A DNA stretch of 62,000 nucleotides, taken from NCBI GenBank assembly GCA_002633005.1, contig NMRA01000183.1:606982-668981 (forward strand), written 5' to 3'. The position numbers were made by a program, and so were the translations under genes. A model generated the notes under the pieces. That model saw nothing but the letters and a program-made list of their open reading frames with translations, ran no database searches and was not told the origin of the DNA. How positions within the stretch are numbered: position 1 is the first letter of the stretch; the number at the start of each line of letters is the position of its first letter. This document shows, piece by piece, positions 11,206-23,270 of the stretch. This stretch comes from Phoronis australis. Taxonomy: Eukaryota > Phoronida > Phoronidae.

Positions 11206-12740
11206 TGTTTCTCACCTGTGTAATTGACCTATCGCCAGGACTTTGAGTGACGGCTTAAGTGACCAATCAGAACGCAGCATTCTTGACACACCTTCGTTTC
11301 CAAGGCGCTTTTATACCCAACAAACAACACGTTGTCGCGTAAAACTTATTGTTTGTTTGTCGACATTTCGCTAGGTCACAACTTCAAGGGATTTTGACTC
11401 GGAAGGACCCTTACTACGAAAGGCCGTTAATTTAAAGACCATTACTTTAGACTGCTGTTCGTACACGTTTGTACATTTTGCCTAGTTGCCATCATTTCAT
11501 ATCATTTGATGTCAAAAAAACGGGAAAGTCAGGATTTTAAAACGGAAGTCATCGTTACTTTTTGAAATACTTCTATGAATAACATAACCGAATATAACAG
11601 AGACGGTAACGATTATTCGCATTTATATGTCTGAAATTTTTCACCTAAATGTTATGCGGTAAATTTCAAAAACGCTATTTCATTTTTAAAGCTCCATATT
11701 GTTTTATTCAACTTTTGATTTGTTACACAATTATCATAAAAGTGCTATTTGTGATACCACGTCATGCTTTCATACAATTTATAAGCGTTTTAGAGAACAG
11801 GGGATAAATCATAGCATTTGAAGCTTTTAGGTGAATTCGACTTGACAATTCTTAGAAATGGTATACCGTCCAAAAATCGAAATTCTCCTAGGCTTTACTT
11901 TAACATAATGTGGATATTTATGAATTTTACAATAAGCGGATTTTACGACTAATTAAATGGGTGGTGCCAATACACTGGCTATTTAGGATGACTCGAGAGG
12001 AAAACCCACCGCCAAAACCAAAGAACAACGCCTTTTTGATCGCGGCCCGAAGGGGGGGGGGGTCCTGCTTTCTTGTCCCACAACTGCATCCTCCCCTACC
12101 AGTTGCCTTCTCGTTTTTGTTAAGCCTTTACAAACGGAATGTCTCTTGATGCCATTCCTCTTAATTATCGTTATTGAACTGAAATCAACGAAACACTAAC
12201 TCGCAGAAATGCTTAACATTAGATGCATTTTAAGGATCGATGCACTTTGGTATGTTAGTATAACATGCCCTGTGATTTGTGGCTAGGATAATAGAATCTA
12301 AATGTAATTAGATTTGCCGGAGCTTAATTGTCTATAGGAAGTTCAAATGAATGCTAATCCTGTTTCTCGTTAATGTTAAACAACAGTACTGCTGAAGGAC
12401 TTCAAATGCTTAAGTGGATTCCACCCACTGTCGACAGATGTCGTCGTTAACTCACATGCAACATCGCACGTCTTTCTCTGGCGTAGGTTTTTTAGATTAC
12501 TAGCTCCTCCCTAGGGGAACAATGCACTGGCTGGCATAACGCGGTCAACTTAAGTGGCGAGACGAGGAATAATATATGACATTTGCTGGAATAAAAACTT
12601 GCGAAAAAAGCAAAAGTTATTGGGCAATTGTTTTTGTCATTACGCACCTCACTTTACAAACTGTAGATCAATATGAATGTTTCTTTTGGACAAATTTTTC
12701 AAGACATACATGGTTAAAACCTAAATGGGGTCCTGTATAG
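11206..12740. other. Intergenic DNA, nothing recognised
   Basis: A run of about a dozen G residues lies near 12050-12062. Otherwise the region is AT-rich without a coding signal. Confidence 0.45.
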
Positions 12741-12744
12741 AGTG

Positions 12745-12996
12745 GGGCAATCCTGCCCCGCTGAGAGGAGGGTCACATATGATGGCGAAATTAAAATTAA
12801 AATTAAGTCATCGGCGGGATCGGCGATCCCTTTAAACACGAAGGGGTGTATAATTCACATAAAAGACAAGAAAACGTTATCGAGTCCATCATTAGGATCC
12901 TCTATGGAATATTTGATCATTAAAATAAGGAAACAGAAATTAAAATAATTGATACCATCACCAGCGCCCGACCTCAGCGGGGTCCCTGATATGAAA
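12745..12996. mobile_element. Possible ~250-bp inverted-repeat element
   Basis: The ends share an inverted CCCCGCTGAG core (left near 12756, right near 12973) with partial matching on either side, enclosing an AT-rich centre with AATTAAAATTAAAATTAA. The arms are short, so this is a tentative call. Confidence 0.3.
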
Positions 12997-15293
12997 GGAT
13001 TCGGTATTCAAGAAAATCAGGAGAACGGAACGATGAATTTTCTGCACATGCTACTTAAACTGTTTGTTTTTCTACATGTTTGAAAAACAAAAATTAGAAT
13101 TTGCTCCATTTAGTAAACATCGACTTGATTCAATTACTGCATTTCGACAAACTTGTTCCTCGACAAATGCAGTCGACGCCGACTAAAACTGACAGCACAT
13201 TCTGTTACTGGAAAGAGGAATTAAAGCGATGCTTATTCATTAATCAGTTCACATCCAATGGCTAATAGTTCTCGAACAGAGGAAATGGCTGATAACGGAT
13301 GAAATATTAAAGAAACCAAATTCACTGATAGGTAAGCCGTAAGGTTTAGACTATAGACTTAATGAAGTTACCACCACATACCTGACACTTTTGGTTAATA
13401 AGCACCTGAAGCATTTTCACACTGTTTATATATTTATTGGAAGCCTTGAGAAATTGCCTCTAACGCTCGGTTTTGCAGGGACAAGAATGCTATTTCAAAA
13501 GCTGCCGTTTTGAATTCAGAATGGTTGTACGTATCACTTCTTCTACGACTTTCGAGTACAGTGTACTGTGAAGTGTCCGTTTCACGTGCACGTGAATGAA
13601 ACATGTTGCGATAAAATTACGTGTTGAGCTCCCATAACAAAATGTACCGATACCCCAAACCGTGTAGATCTGGCTCTATAAGTGACCAACGCCATTTTTG
13701 ACTGATACATGTACATGTAGGTTGCAATCGCGGAATCTCGAAGCACGAATGTGTAAAAATATACTCATCTGACTTCATGCGTCGCGGTATGTTGTGTTTC
13801 GGTAGGACAAGCTACGCTACCCATAGCTATGTATTGCGCTGGAATTCTAGGTTTTGAAATGGCTTTTACTGGCTGGAATCTGCCAATTAGGCAAGACAAG
13901 CTACTTACAGGTACTGTGACATTTTACTGCCTTTCGTTTAAGGCACTCACAGCGGTAGATAACAACATTTCAGGTATAGTGTTACTGGCAAAATGTCTGT
14001 TTTTCATCATAAGTAAATTTTTGTTCAAACCATTTTGTTGTGCCATGACGTGAAGGCAAAAGATAACGGAAATATCTACATGCGGTGTATAAAGAGATTA
14101 TAATCTCTCAAGGAAGGATAACGATATTAAGAGGTAAAGCTTTTGAATCTAAGAGTGTTCTTGGAAGTAAAATTATTTCAGGTAGGGCCGATGCTACTAT
14201 ACGTTGTAGATTTTTACGACTTGATTATCAGATGAGATTCGAAATATGTTAGAATATTGCAACCCTTTGCTGAAATTCGTGAAGGCTAAAGTCAGCATGG
14301 TTTATCTATTAATGTGCAATTCAAGGTCGTTATGTGCTGTTACTCTAGCTGTTATCGTGGAGTACACAAACCGCAGTAATATGATGAGGACAGGCAAATG
14401 TTTACGTGTTGTGCGGAAAGCGACAATAATTGTTATAAAAACATGCTATGTCGGACATCTCAATCCTTTTAATGTAAGGCACAGTCTTATCCGTGATCGT
14501 GTACGTACATGTCGGGTCATTCAGTGACGGAATCATGTCATTGTTGGGTATACGAGCGACTCACGCCTATGTTTGTTTTGCAGTCTAACCGGTGATCGTT
14601 TGTTGAACCTGGGAATTTCTTGATAGTTAATTTTGCATTTCTGCTATTTTGGCGATGTATTGAAGATCTTCGTGGTGCTGCTGTACAAGTAATTTGTATC
14701 GATTGTGAAAGATGTAGAGTATCTTAAAATGGCATCTATTTATACAAGGCCTTCGGCCAAAGTGAATGTGTATATCTATACGAAATAGCTCGACAGTGTA
14801 GGGATCGAATCTATTCTACTTCGTATTTACACAACATCTAATAAGAAACTCGAACTATCACTATAGACGATCCAGAAGCTTCAGCAAACCTGCTGACGGT
14901 CATGTGCGGTGAGGCAGAGTAGACTGAAGGTATAGAACGCGCTTCGTGAACTGTCGTAGGCATACTTGGTGTAGTACGAGACGTGTAAAATACTAACTTA
15001 GAGAATCTCATGGTCCTCTGTGTTTGTCTTTTGCGATGGTTGTTCCAGGGATGACAGTATAGCATGTGGCGGTAAGTGTGAGATGTTCATAACGTCAGAT
15101 GTTTTCGGTTATTGAAATATGAATGTGATTTATGTGGTGTGGTGTAAATTACCGCCCATCACGGTGATCAAAGCAAGTGTCAACGTCTACCCATCAAAGG
15201 GGTGTAAAACGTACTGTAGCTTCGTCAACGTATCTACCCTCCATGCTAAAAAACATGACGGATTTGGGGGACAATTTCAAATGTAGAAAGTGC
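12997..15293. other. Intergenic DNA, nothing recognised
   Basis: Two overlapping TACATGTA sites occur near 13707-13722. Open frames up to 93 codons show no domain. Confidence 0.5.
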
Positions 15294-15410
15294 CTGCATG
15301 GTAGGCCTATACAACTAAGTCTGCATGGTAGGCCTATACAACTGAGTCTGCATGGTAGGCCTATACAACTGAGTCTGCATGGTAGGCCTATACAACTGAG
15401 TCTGCATGTA
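15294..15410. repeat. 27-bp minisatellite, 4 copies plus a partial
   Basis: Units of CTGCATGGTAGGCCTATA plus nine further bases start at 15294, 15321, 15348 and 15375, and a fifth is cut short after CTGCATG at 15402. Copies 2-4 are identical and copy 1 has one change. Because 27 is divisible by three, the array is open in frame on both strands. Confidence 0.95.
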
Positions 15411-15528
15411 GCCTCAGCTCGTGTAAAAGCGGCTGCAGCTCGGGCTATGATCAGTGCAAATCTATACCACGAATTGCGGTGGGCTGAGTTCCGTAGATGC
15501 AAGAATCTCGCGAGTAAAGCTATAGTGT

Positions 15529-15575
15529 GACACACGCACGCATGCACGCACACACGCACGCACGCACTCACACAT
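15529..15575. repeat. CACG/CACA simple repeat
   Basis: Alternating CACACGCACGCATGCACG-type sequence of about 45 bases. This purine-pyrimidine alternation is of the kind that can adopt Z-DNA. No gene is associated with it. Confidence 0.85.
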
Positions 15576-15751
15576 TATTCAAATTTTAGCACAAAAAGTT
15601 ACACCAATATTTTTAATATTGTACTTTGGTACCCATCATGTTTCCTATGAAATAAAAAATAGGGGGTCATCGACTGTATTTTATGTGAACATATTAAGAT
15701 AAGAAGTTTCTATTGAATAAATCCAAAAGTGGCGTTCATATTAAGTCACAC

Positions 15752-15906
15752 CTGGGCTGGGTTGCCTAAAGCTTCAAAACGTATCCGCTGCAGAAGTTTG
15801 ATTGTTGCATGACGTCAGGTCCATTGTTCAACAATAACTACATGACGCGTGATAACGCGACGTCATTGTTGCTATACGGCGTATAGCTTCTACGCAACTG
15901 AGCCCT
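15752..15906. mobile_element. Small palindromic MITE-like element, copy 1
   Basis: The left end GGCTGGGTTGCCTAAAGCTT is matched in inverted form by the right end AAGC(T/C)..GTTGCGTAGAAGCTA, read from 15906 backwards, so the whole ~155-bp unit can fold back on itself. The centre holds TTGTTCAACAATAA. A second copy in inverted orientation lies at 47188-47345, which supports a mobile origin. It has no coding capacity. Confidence 0.7.
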
Positions 15907-18900
15907 GAACACTACAATTGGATTTTGATATGACGTCATTGTGAAAACTGATGCCAACGCAAAATCAAAATTATCAAAAAATAAACTGTTAGTTGAAATT
16001 AAGGTTATGTCAATTGTTTTATGCGTTAGCCAATGTCGTAAAATAATGACTGTTTTTTACGTTTTTTTAAAGAATTGTGTCGATTTTTTGTGGTTTTGTT
16101 ATTTGGACATACTTTACAGTGTGACTGAAAACTAACGCCAAGGTTTGATTCCAATACTTACGCATCCGGATTGGGGAAACAAAGTGGCTGGTAACGATTA
16201 GTATTACCTCGTTCACTAATTGTAAAAAATATAAAGTTGTCATTTATGTGAACATTGAAAGGTGTACATCTCAAAAGAATGTGGGTGTGCCCATTTTTCT
16301 CATCTGGAGTGCGCACTAAACGAACAATGGTTGGTGCAAAGATGACCAGTTTAGTGTTTGGGAAACCCACATTTTGAGTAAGCGAAGGTAAATACTAACG
16401 TTTGTTTATCATGTAGGTTTGCGTTTATTATGCATATGAACAAAAGTCCATGCCTGGCATCCTCATATCTCAAGGTATAACACCTTTGATCACATGATCA
16501 GAGTGCAATTTTCTTGAGAACAACGACACGGATGCATCATAACTACCTCATATGTACAAACCATCCAACAACTTTTAGGTTAGCATATCCAAATATTCAA
16601 GCGCCAAGTAACTACAATATTATGGTAAAGTTAGGACAAATACACAGAGAGGCCAATGATCTAATGGTATGGATGAACAGTAGGATTGAAATACAATCCC
16701 GGGCAACGGAATACATGGCTAATGGCGATGGACATTTTGATTGAAATTAGTTTTGACTCTTTTGAAGCAGTCCTAACAAAAGTGATATTCGTCTCCACTC
16801 TGCTTTATTTATTTCCTTCCATTAACAAACGAAGCGATATCCCTAGCGTGTTTTCTGCGGAGAGAAATGACCATTGTTAACTCATCAAGAAGTACATGTA
16901 TATTGTTTTGTGAAAAATCGAACAAAAGATGGCGCTGTGACGGCCACTTTTGGTAGTTTTGCTTTTGCGGATCTCTAGCTCCGTGGTCTTCTGAAGTTTG
17001 ATACATATTTAAATTTTCAATAAGTCGCAAAATTACCATTTTCCAATTGTGTGGACATTTCTTGTCAATTAAACAAAAAATATCGTATGTGTCAGATTTT
17101 GGTCTTGAAAAAGTGCATGACACACAGAAAACACACTCGATGGACTTTCTCAAAATGAAGAAATTCAACAGCGCCATTAACTTTTTACCCTGCTACACCC
17201 ATCGGAAAAACTGAGATACCAAAAATGACTAAAATTGCGGTTTCAGTCTTTTGGACCAAAAATGCACGACAGCTCCCGTTCAAGAGAGTGGAAAACGTGC
17301 TCTCTAGATTCCAGAAATTTGGATTATAATATGTCATTACCAACGAGACATTTTGCCAATTTCTACTTGTCTGGAGCTGAGGGTATATGCCAAAATTACC
17401 AAACGAACGAGGATCCGCTTTGAAAAGGTAAGTAAGAGCAGAGGCCAAATTCCTGGAGTCCAACTTCAAGGAACTTCTTAATACTATTCCTTGCAATCGC
17501 TCCCAAATTGCCGTCAAACATGGCGTACTACATTTTCTACATTTTTGGGTCCCACACAGGCCCAAACCTGGCCCACTATATTTTCTATATTCTTTGTCGC
17601 CCACAAAGGCCCAAACCATGGCCATAGACCACAATAATCGTTAGATCTTGAATGTTTCCATCTGACAGGAAAATGTCATCCTTGCCAAACAACAACTTTG
17701 GTTCACCTGAAAAACGACGAGTGGGCTGGTTAGAATACACAACGGGTTCCAATCAGAGGTATGCCGCACTGAGGCGCGCACGCCTCGGTATAAATTCATA
17801 ATCTGTCTTTTCCCTTAGCCGGTAACGGGTATAACACGATTTCTTCGCAACCATCAAATATCTTGCTGGCAACATGCTTCAGTTTTATTAAGTGTGTACA
17901 ACATTTTTAAGTAAATTGAACGTAAAATCCGTAAGGAAAATATTATATATCAAAATGACAAGAATTTCTTACTGAACACACGAGCGATTTAAGTTCCGTT
18001 TTCGCAATTTCTCGAACATTAGAAGTTCAATCGGTTGTTTTGTTACACCTATTTTTGAGTAGTTTCATAGTACGAGTGTCAACCTCGCGCAGCCATTAAG
18101 AGTAAACCGCTGACCTTACAAAGAAAAACATCATCACGGATTGAGCGTGTCTGCACGTTACATGTAGGTCACCTCAAAATAAGGGTAAGAATCTCCGGCA
18201 CTGCCATGTGAATATTATGTTACCAACAGGGATAATGTATGCAACTGTTTACGTTAGGCTCGCACCATTTGTTAGCCCCATTGCTGTTCCAGCGACGTTG
18301 GCTTGGATAATTGACATCCTTCCAAAGTGAAAAATGGTTGTTTGCTTTTTGAAGTCGGTGGTGTGAAAAATGTCCACATACTGAAAATCCTACATGTGAG
18401 GAATTTTGTTTCTTGAACGAAAATTCTTCTGTATTCGCATCATTCAATAATTGCTATAAGAATGAAGTGAGGATAAAGGAAAGTACGCACTGTATTCAAA
18501 TTTGTAATACACTTCGGTCTGAAATGCTTCAGCAAACTTCAAAAAAAGTCATAGACCAATGCATTTAACTATATGAGAGGTTTCTCTGTAATGAACGTCG
18601 GTTAAGAGATAACGTGAGTTTGTGTTTGAATCAAATGTTTGGTTAAGCTGTCGATTCTTGTGAAATGGAAAGGTCAGGATTCAACCAAAGAAAATATAGT
18701 GTACTAGATACTCCTTTCTAAATCAACGCATGTTTTCGCAAATATGCACCCTGTGCAACTTTTCCGAAATTTCTCTTGGAGCGAATATGGGGCGATGCTC
18801 GGGCAGATCTACACTAGCCATTAATGATTTTTCACAGTGGTGATCGGTCGGTGACACCGATAATCGCCCTAGTTCCATCTTATATGACCATTTTCCGCCG

Positions 18901-19428
18901 CACACTCAGCGCATCGACGTCCAACCATTTTGTAACCGAAGAATCCCGACATGAGTTTATTTCCGAAATGTTCATTTTGTATATCTCACCTACATGTATC
19001 CCTTTGACTCTTAGTCCGTTTGCCATTTTACCAGCCAGTGTAGTTCCATATACCTGCCCGTTGGCTTGTTTAGTTTTTTGACGCACGGTTGGGTTATCTG
19101 TGCACAGTATGCTTCCAGAGACACCACCTGACGGCTGATTTACCCAACCACCCAAAAGGTTGGTTATGGCCAGGTGGGTAACGGTACAAACTTGATCAGC
19201 AGCATTTGAGACGTAGAGACGTCGTCGTGTACTTGAGTATGTATTAAACCGCAACTGAGCGGTTAATTAATGTACTGAGCGACCGTGTGGAGGTGGACTC
19301 GAAGTCACCGACAACGTGTTTATCAACATTATCAGGTACATGTGAAATGTTGCCATGGTAACACTATGTCATTATGCAAGAGGCGTAAACAACGTCGAGC
19401 GAAGAAAATTGGGATTTATGCACGATGG
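15907..19428. other. Intergenic DNA, nothing recognised
   Basis: Several open frames of 60-150 codons occur on both strands (for example 16809-17634, minus), but none shows a domain, coherent splice sites or coding-like composition. No RNA gene was identified. Confidence 0.5.
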
Positions 19429-19686
19429 TGATGATAACAATGATGATTGTAACGGTGATATGAGAGATGATGATGACGACGGCGATGATGATGATGATGA
19501 TGATGGTGATGATGATGGTGATGATGATGATGATGGTGATGATGATGGTGATGATGATGATGGTGATGGTGATGATGACGATGGCTATGGCGATGATGGT
19601 GATGGTGATGATGATGATGATAATGACGACAGCGATGATGATGATGGTGATGGAGGTGTTGATGGAGATGGTGATGGTAATGATAG
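19429..19686. repeat. Long GAT/GGT trinucleotide tract
   Basis: About 260 bases of imperfect GATGATGGT repeats. Any frame reads as Asp/Gly, Met or (antisense) His runs, producing long spurious open frames on both strands. It ends about 515 bases before the Kv2 start codon, so it could fall in the promoter or a 5' untranslated exon of that gene. Confidence 0.95.
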
Positions 19687-20084
19687 TGACAGCTTCCGTT
19701 AGTAACATGTTTACAGTAGACATACCCTCTCTCACAGGACCATCTAAGAAGGAAAGTGGTCCTGCTATAGGATATGGTGACCGACATGTAGAAATCTGTG
19801 TGTACGACCTGGCAGTTTCCATGTTCGTCACTGGTTCGCTTCCGGAAAACTATAATGAATCGTTTTAATATTTTATTTGATGCATTTTGAGGCCAAGAAG
19901 CATAGTTGGATCTTATTTCGCTACGAGACCTGCGATTGCTCCAAAGATGGCGCTGTGACAGACGCAAACGGTACTTGCTCTCATGCCAGTTGCCTTTAAA
20001 AAGCATACGCTTATAAGTAAATCCCTTTTAACTACTAACAATTCATGTATTACCCGATTCAGGTGTTTGCTTGAAAACATCGTC

Positions 20085-20200
20085 TTTATTCCAGCTCCTC
20101 CTAAATACAACGGAGTTGACAGTGATCAGCAATGCAAGGAAAGAGCTGAGGATAGCATAATGGAGTAGCTCAACACCGAAAGAGATTAATACCGTTCAGT
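20085..20200 (+). promoter_or_regulatory. Kv2 5' leader with possible splice acceptor and a two-codon uORF
   Basis: A pyrimidine-rich stretch ending TTTATTCCAG at about 20095 could be the acceptor of the coding exon, which would place the true transcription start further upstream. Between it and the Kv2 start, ATG GAG TAG at 20160-20168 forms a minimal upstream open frame 32 bases before the channel ATG. Such short uORFs can lower translation of the main frame. Both points are inference from sequence only. Confidence 0.35.
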
Positions 20201-20779
20201 ATGAGTGCGGTAGGGGACACGGCAGTGCCAGACATTAGGGTCGACGGACTCGACCACTACCCTCCCGACCCTTTCGCCATCATGCGAAGTCGGGCTCTCA
20301 ACAGACGGGTGACTCTGAATGTGGGAGGGACAAAACACGAAGTTATGTGGCGAACTCTGGACCGTATGCCGCACAGTCGCCTCGGAAAACTCAAGGACTG
20401 TAATACTCACGAATCCATCATGGAGGTTTGTGACGATTATTCATTGATGCACAACGAGTACTTCTTCGATCGCCACCCGAGATCTTTCGCCTCAATCTTG
20501 AACTTTTTCCGAACCGGAAAATTACATTTGGTGGAGGAAATGTGCGTGTTGTCTTTTAGCGAAGATCTGGAATATTGGGGTATAGACGAGTTGTATTTGG
20601 AGTCGTGCTGTCAGCATAAATATCACCAGAAGAAAGAGCACGTTTATGAAGAAATGCGGAAGGAAGCTGAAACTTTAAAGGAGCGAGAGGACGAAAGCTT
20701 TGGAGACGGATGTTGTGCAAAATGGCGGCAAAAGGTGTGGGATCTTTTGGAGAAACCTCAAACTTCTACAGCTGCAAGG
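20201..20779 (+). CDS. KCNB1: Kv2/Shab voltage-gated K+ channel, coding exon 1 (N-terminus and T1 domain)
   Basis: This exon encodes residues 1-193. It starts at an ATG with A at -3. Residues about 34-140 form the T1/BTB tetramerisation domain, including [37 protein letters not shown] and FRTGKLH. The non-Shaker zinc-binding pattern HX5CX20CC is intact (H109, C115, C136, C137). The linker ending [14 protein letters not shown] is typical of the Kv2 subfamily just before S1, where vertebrate Kv2 genes also have their intron. The exon ends in a whole codon at the strong donor AGG|GTAAGG, so phase is 0. Kv2 channels are tetrameric delayed rectifiers of neurons and other excitable cells. Subfamily assignment is secure because similarity spans T1, the linker and the pore exon. 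Confidence 0.95.
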
Positions 20780-21587
20780 GTAAGGCTGAACGCGCTGCGA
20801 GCTACTACTTAGTTTATTTTTATTATACATGTATATGGGTCTCTTCCATTTCGATTTCTTTGTCGTCTGCCCATCATGAACTTTTCCTTGTGTGGGTTGC
20901 ATGAAGCTGTTGATTGATGCACACCTGTCTGTTGGTAACAGCACCAGCAAACTTATTGTCCAAGCTGCGTTTGCCCTGCTTACTGGATAAACAAAGAATA
21001 TCGAATTAGGCTTTTTACTCGTTTGAAATCGGTCTCGTAGTATTTTTACTGTAATAGGATTCAATGTCCGTGATCAACTCTAGTCACCCAATACGTAAAT
21101 GCGCTAATTTCAATTTCACAGTTTTAAGGTGGGCCAACACCAAATAACTCTGAACTGATTTTTGGGTCGTTGGTGGATTCGTTGTTCTTATAAGGCCTAA
21201 CAATTCGATTTTCGTTTTATGCCAGCTAAATAAGGTGAAATACAGCTTCAAATAGCTTACACGTATACCTTAAGCCCGTCCTAGACAACGTGTTCTTCTC
21301 TTTGGCAGATTACACGGTATAATTTAAAAGACAATGTTCATCCCTGAGGCAAAACCCACCCACGCTCTAAAATGGTGTTAGTACTTGGCGTTTTCTGTAA
21401 TAATCATTTATTTTCACTGAGGGCGTTGCCATTCTGACATCATGCGAACGCGTCGGTGCGTTTTTACTTGGTGGACTCACTGAGCACTATTGCAGTTCGT
21501 CACCAAACTGTGAGTAACCACCTCGCGCGTTAGAAAAATGCTTAGCCTGTCACAAGTGCAGCTGTATTGCAGCATTTTCTTAGCTTT

Positions 21588-21675
21588 GACGGTTTCCACA
21601 CAGTGAGTATTTGTCTAAGACAGATTATACGTGCGTAATCTTCCTCAGGTAAATACTCACCGTCTGGAACGGATT
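21588..21675. repeat. Short inverted repeat, ~40-bp arms
   Basis: GACGGTTTCCACACAGTGAG reading forward is mirrored by the complement of ACTCACCGTCTGGAACGG near 21658-21675. AGATTATA and GTAATCTT lie close to the centre. It is a compact imperfect palindrome inside Kv2 intron 1 and is probably a decayed foldback element. Confidence 0.6.
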
Positions 21676-22133
21676 TAATGTACTGTGAATGTAGATAAAA
21701 ACAACAATTAGCCATGTCAAAGTTGTCTGTCCACTCGAGTTACTCGCATGAAACATCCGTTTGCATAAGCTGGGAAGATATTTGAAATGTATGGTGTGTT
21801 GCGTATCCGTGACAGTTTTGTTTTATTTCCTTGATGGCAATAATGCTGTTCCATAGGAAATTTCCCGCGTTATCTGAAATTGTATTTACTCGTGTTTGCA
21901 TGAGGTCGTAAAGAACCGAGTGTCTGACTTGACTGATATCTCCTGGCAATGTCCTCAGTTGCGTCCGCGAAGGACACCTTCCTCTTGCCATGGCCGATCT
22001 TCTTTCTCATTTTACGTACCCACTTGACTGATACCGAAGTCGCGCAGTGCCCTGGGCATGGGAGCTTATTAACGAAAAAGAGAGGAGTGAGTTCGCCCTT
22101 ACGTAGTCACATAAATGCGTCGGGAGTCTGGCG

Positions 22134-22237
22134 AGGTTTGCAATTTTGCCACAAAGTGACGCGCGTGGTTACCTCCTGTTCTAGCAAGGTTTGCAATCTG
22201 GCTACTACGTGACGCACATGATAACCTGCTGCTTGAA
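22134..22237. repeat. Imperfect two-copy direct repeat (~55 bp)
   Basis: GCAAGGTTTGCAATYTKGC followed by GTGACGCRC recurs at about 22134 and 22190 with substitutions. No coding meaning is apparent. Confidence 0.55.
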
Positions 22238-23233
22238 ATTCGAACGGGGTTAAAGGGGTATGTAACGCGAAAACTCTCCAAAAATATCTTTTAAACTATT
22301 CCTGACGAAAGTGCCTCTCGCAACCTCTAGTGCAGAGTAATTCACTTTCCTTATGAGGAAATTTCCAGAAAAAAATTAAAAATCACAAAATAGGCACGAA
22401 AAATTCTGAGGTTACAACAGAGGTTGTAGTCTCCCTCCCATTTAGGAGAAATGCACAGAAGCGCTCCCAGTCAGTTGCTTGACGTCGCTTGAGGTCAAAG
22501 GTCACATTTCCATATCAGGTAAATATGCTACGTCTATGTCTTGCCGTGCAAAATAAGGAGACGCTTTTTGCCCTCTGGGAGAAAAATCTACGAATTGGCG
22601 AGCAGTTGACAGATCGTTTATTTGAAATTTGAAACTAAAAGAACATGCTTTGTTATCATTAGAAATTAGAAATCTTTACGAACAAACCCTAAATATACCT
22701 GTTTACTTCGATCACTGTCCGTTTTAATATATTGCAACTATTCAAGTCAAGGGTGGTCGCCATACTACGTAACAGTAAACTGAAAGGGGTTCCCCGGATT
22801 ACAACCAATGAGAACGACTGAATGTTATGACGTTGGTTTCGTAACTTTAACCAATGAGACGTCATGTTAAACAACATTCCACAGTGTTACCTTTCGAAGC
22901 ACTGTGAAAGAGTGTACTTCCCATTTTCCAACAGTAAAAGTTAAAGAAAAGCTACGACTGAGCAAAATGCGGGTCAAGGAGTCAACAACTGGCTAACTTT
23001 CACTCATATCAGATTCACAAATCGAGCAAATGTCGTGTATAGTGAAAGTGTACATGCGGGCACCCAGCCTAAAATATACATGTAGGGGGCTCGAATCTTT
23101 CGGTAGGCGGACCTTTTACTGAAAGAAATCAACGAGGACTATTAAAAAACGAGCCACTAGGTTAAAGCCCACAAATTGTGCATCCGCGCCGACTTCTCCT
23201 AGATTTTTGTTTCACTGAGGGGGCCTTTTTGCC

Positions 23234-23270
23234 CAATTTGCCAAATTGGGGGTGCTCGTTCGAGCACCCC
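23234..23270. repeat. Two adjacent perfect hairpins
   Basis: CCCAATTT-GCC-AAATTGGG (23234-23252) is followed directly by GGGTGCTCG-TT-CGAGCACCC, sharing the G run. The second stem is followed by CCTAG and then GGATGCGCCCATGG. The setting resembles the end of a decayed DNA transposon, but no partner end was located. Confidence 0.55.

Noticed and set aside
15177-15571. Open frames of 117 and 125 codons spanning the 27-bp repeat
   Set aside because: Both strands are open through the same minisatellite. There is no domain or conserved start.
17185-17634. 149-codon minus-strand frame
   Set aside because: No recognisable motif, odd composition and no splice support; consistent with chance.
19364-20006. 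Asp/Gly-, Met- and His-run frames up to 196 codons
   Set aside because: They arise from the GAT trinucleotide tract read in different frames.
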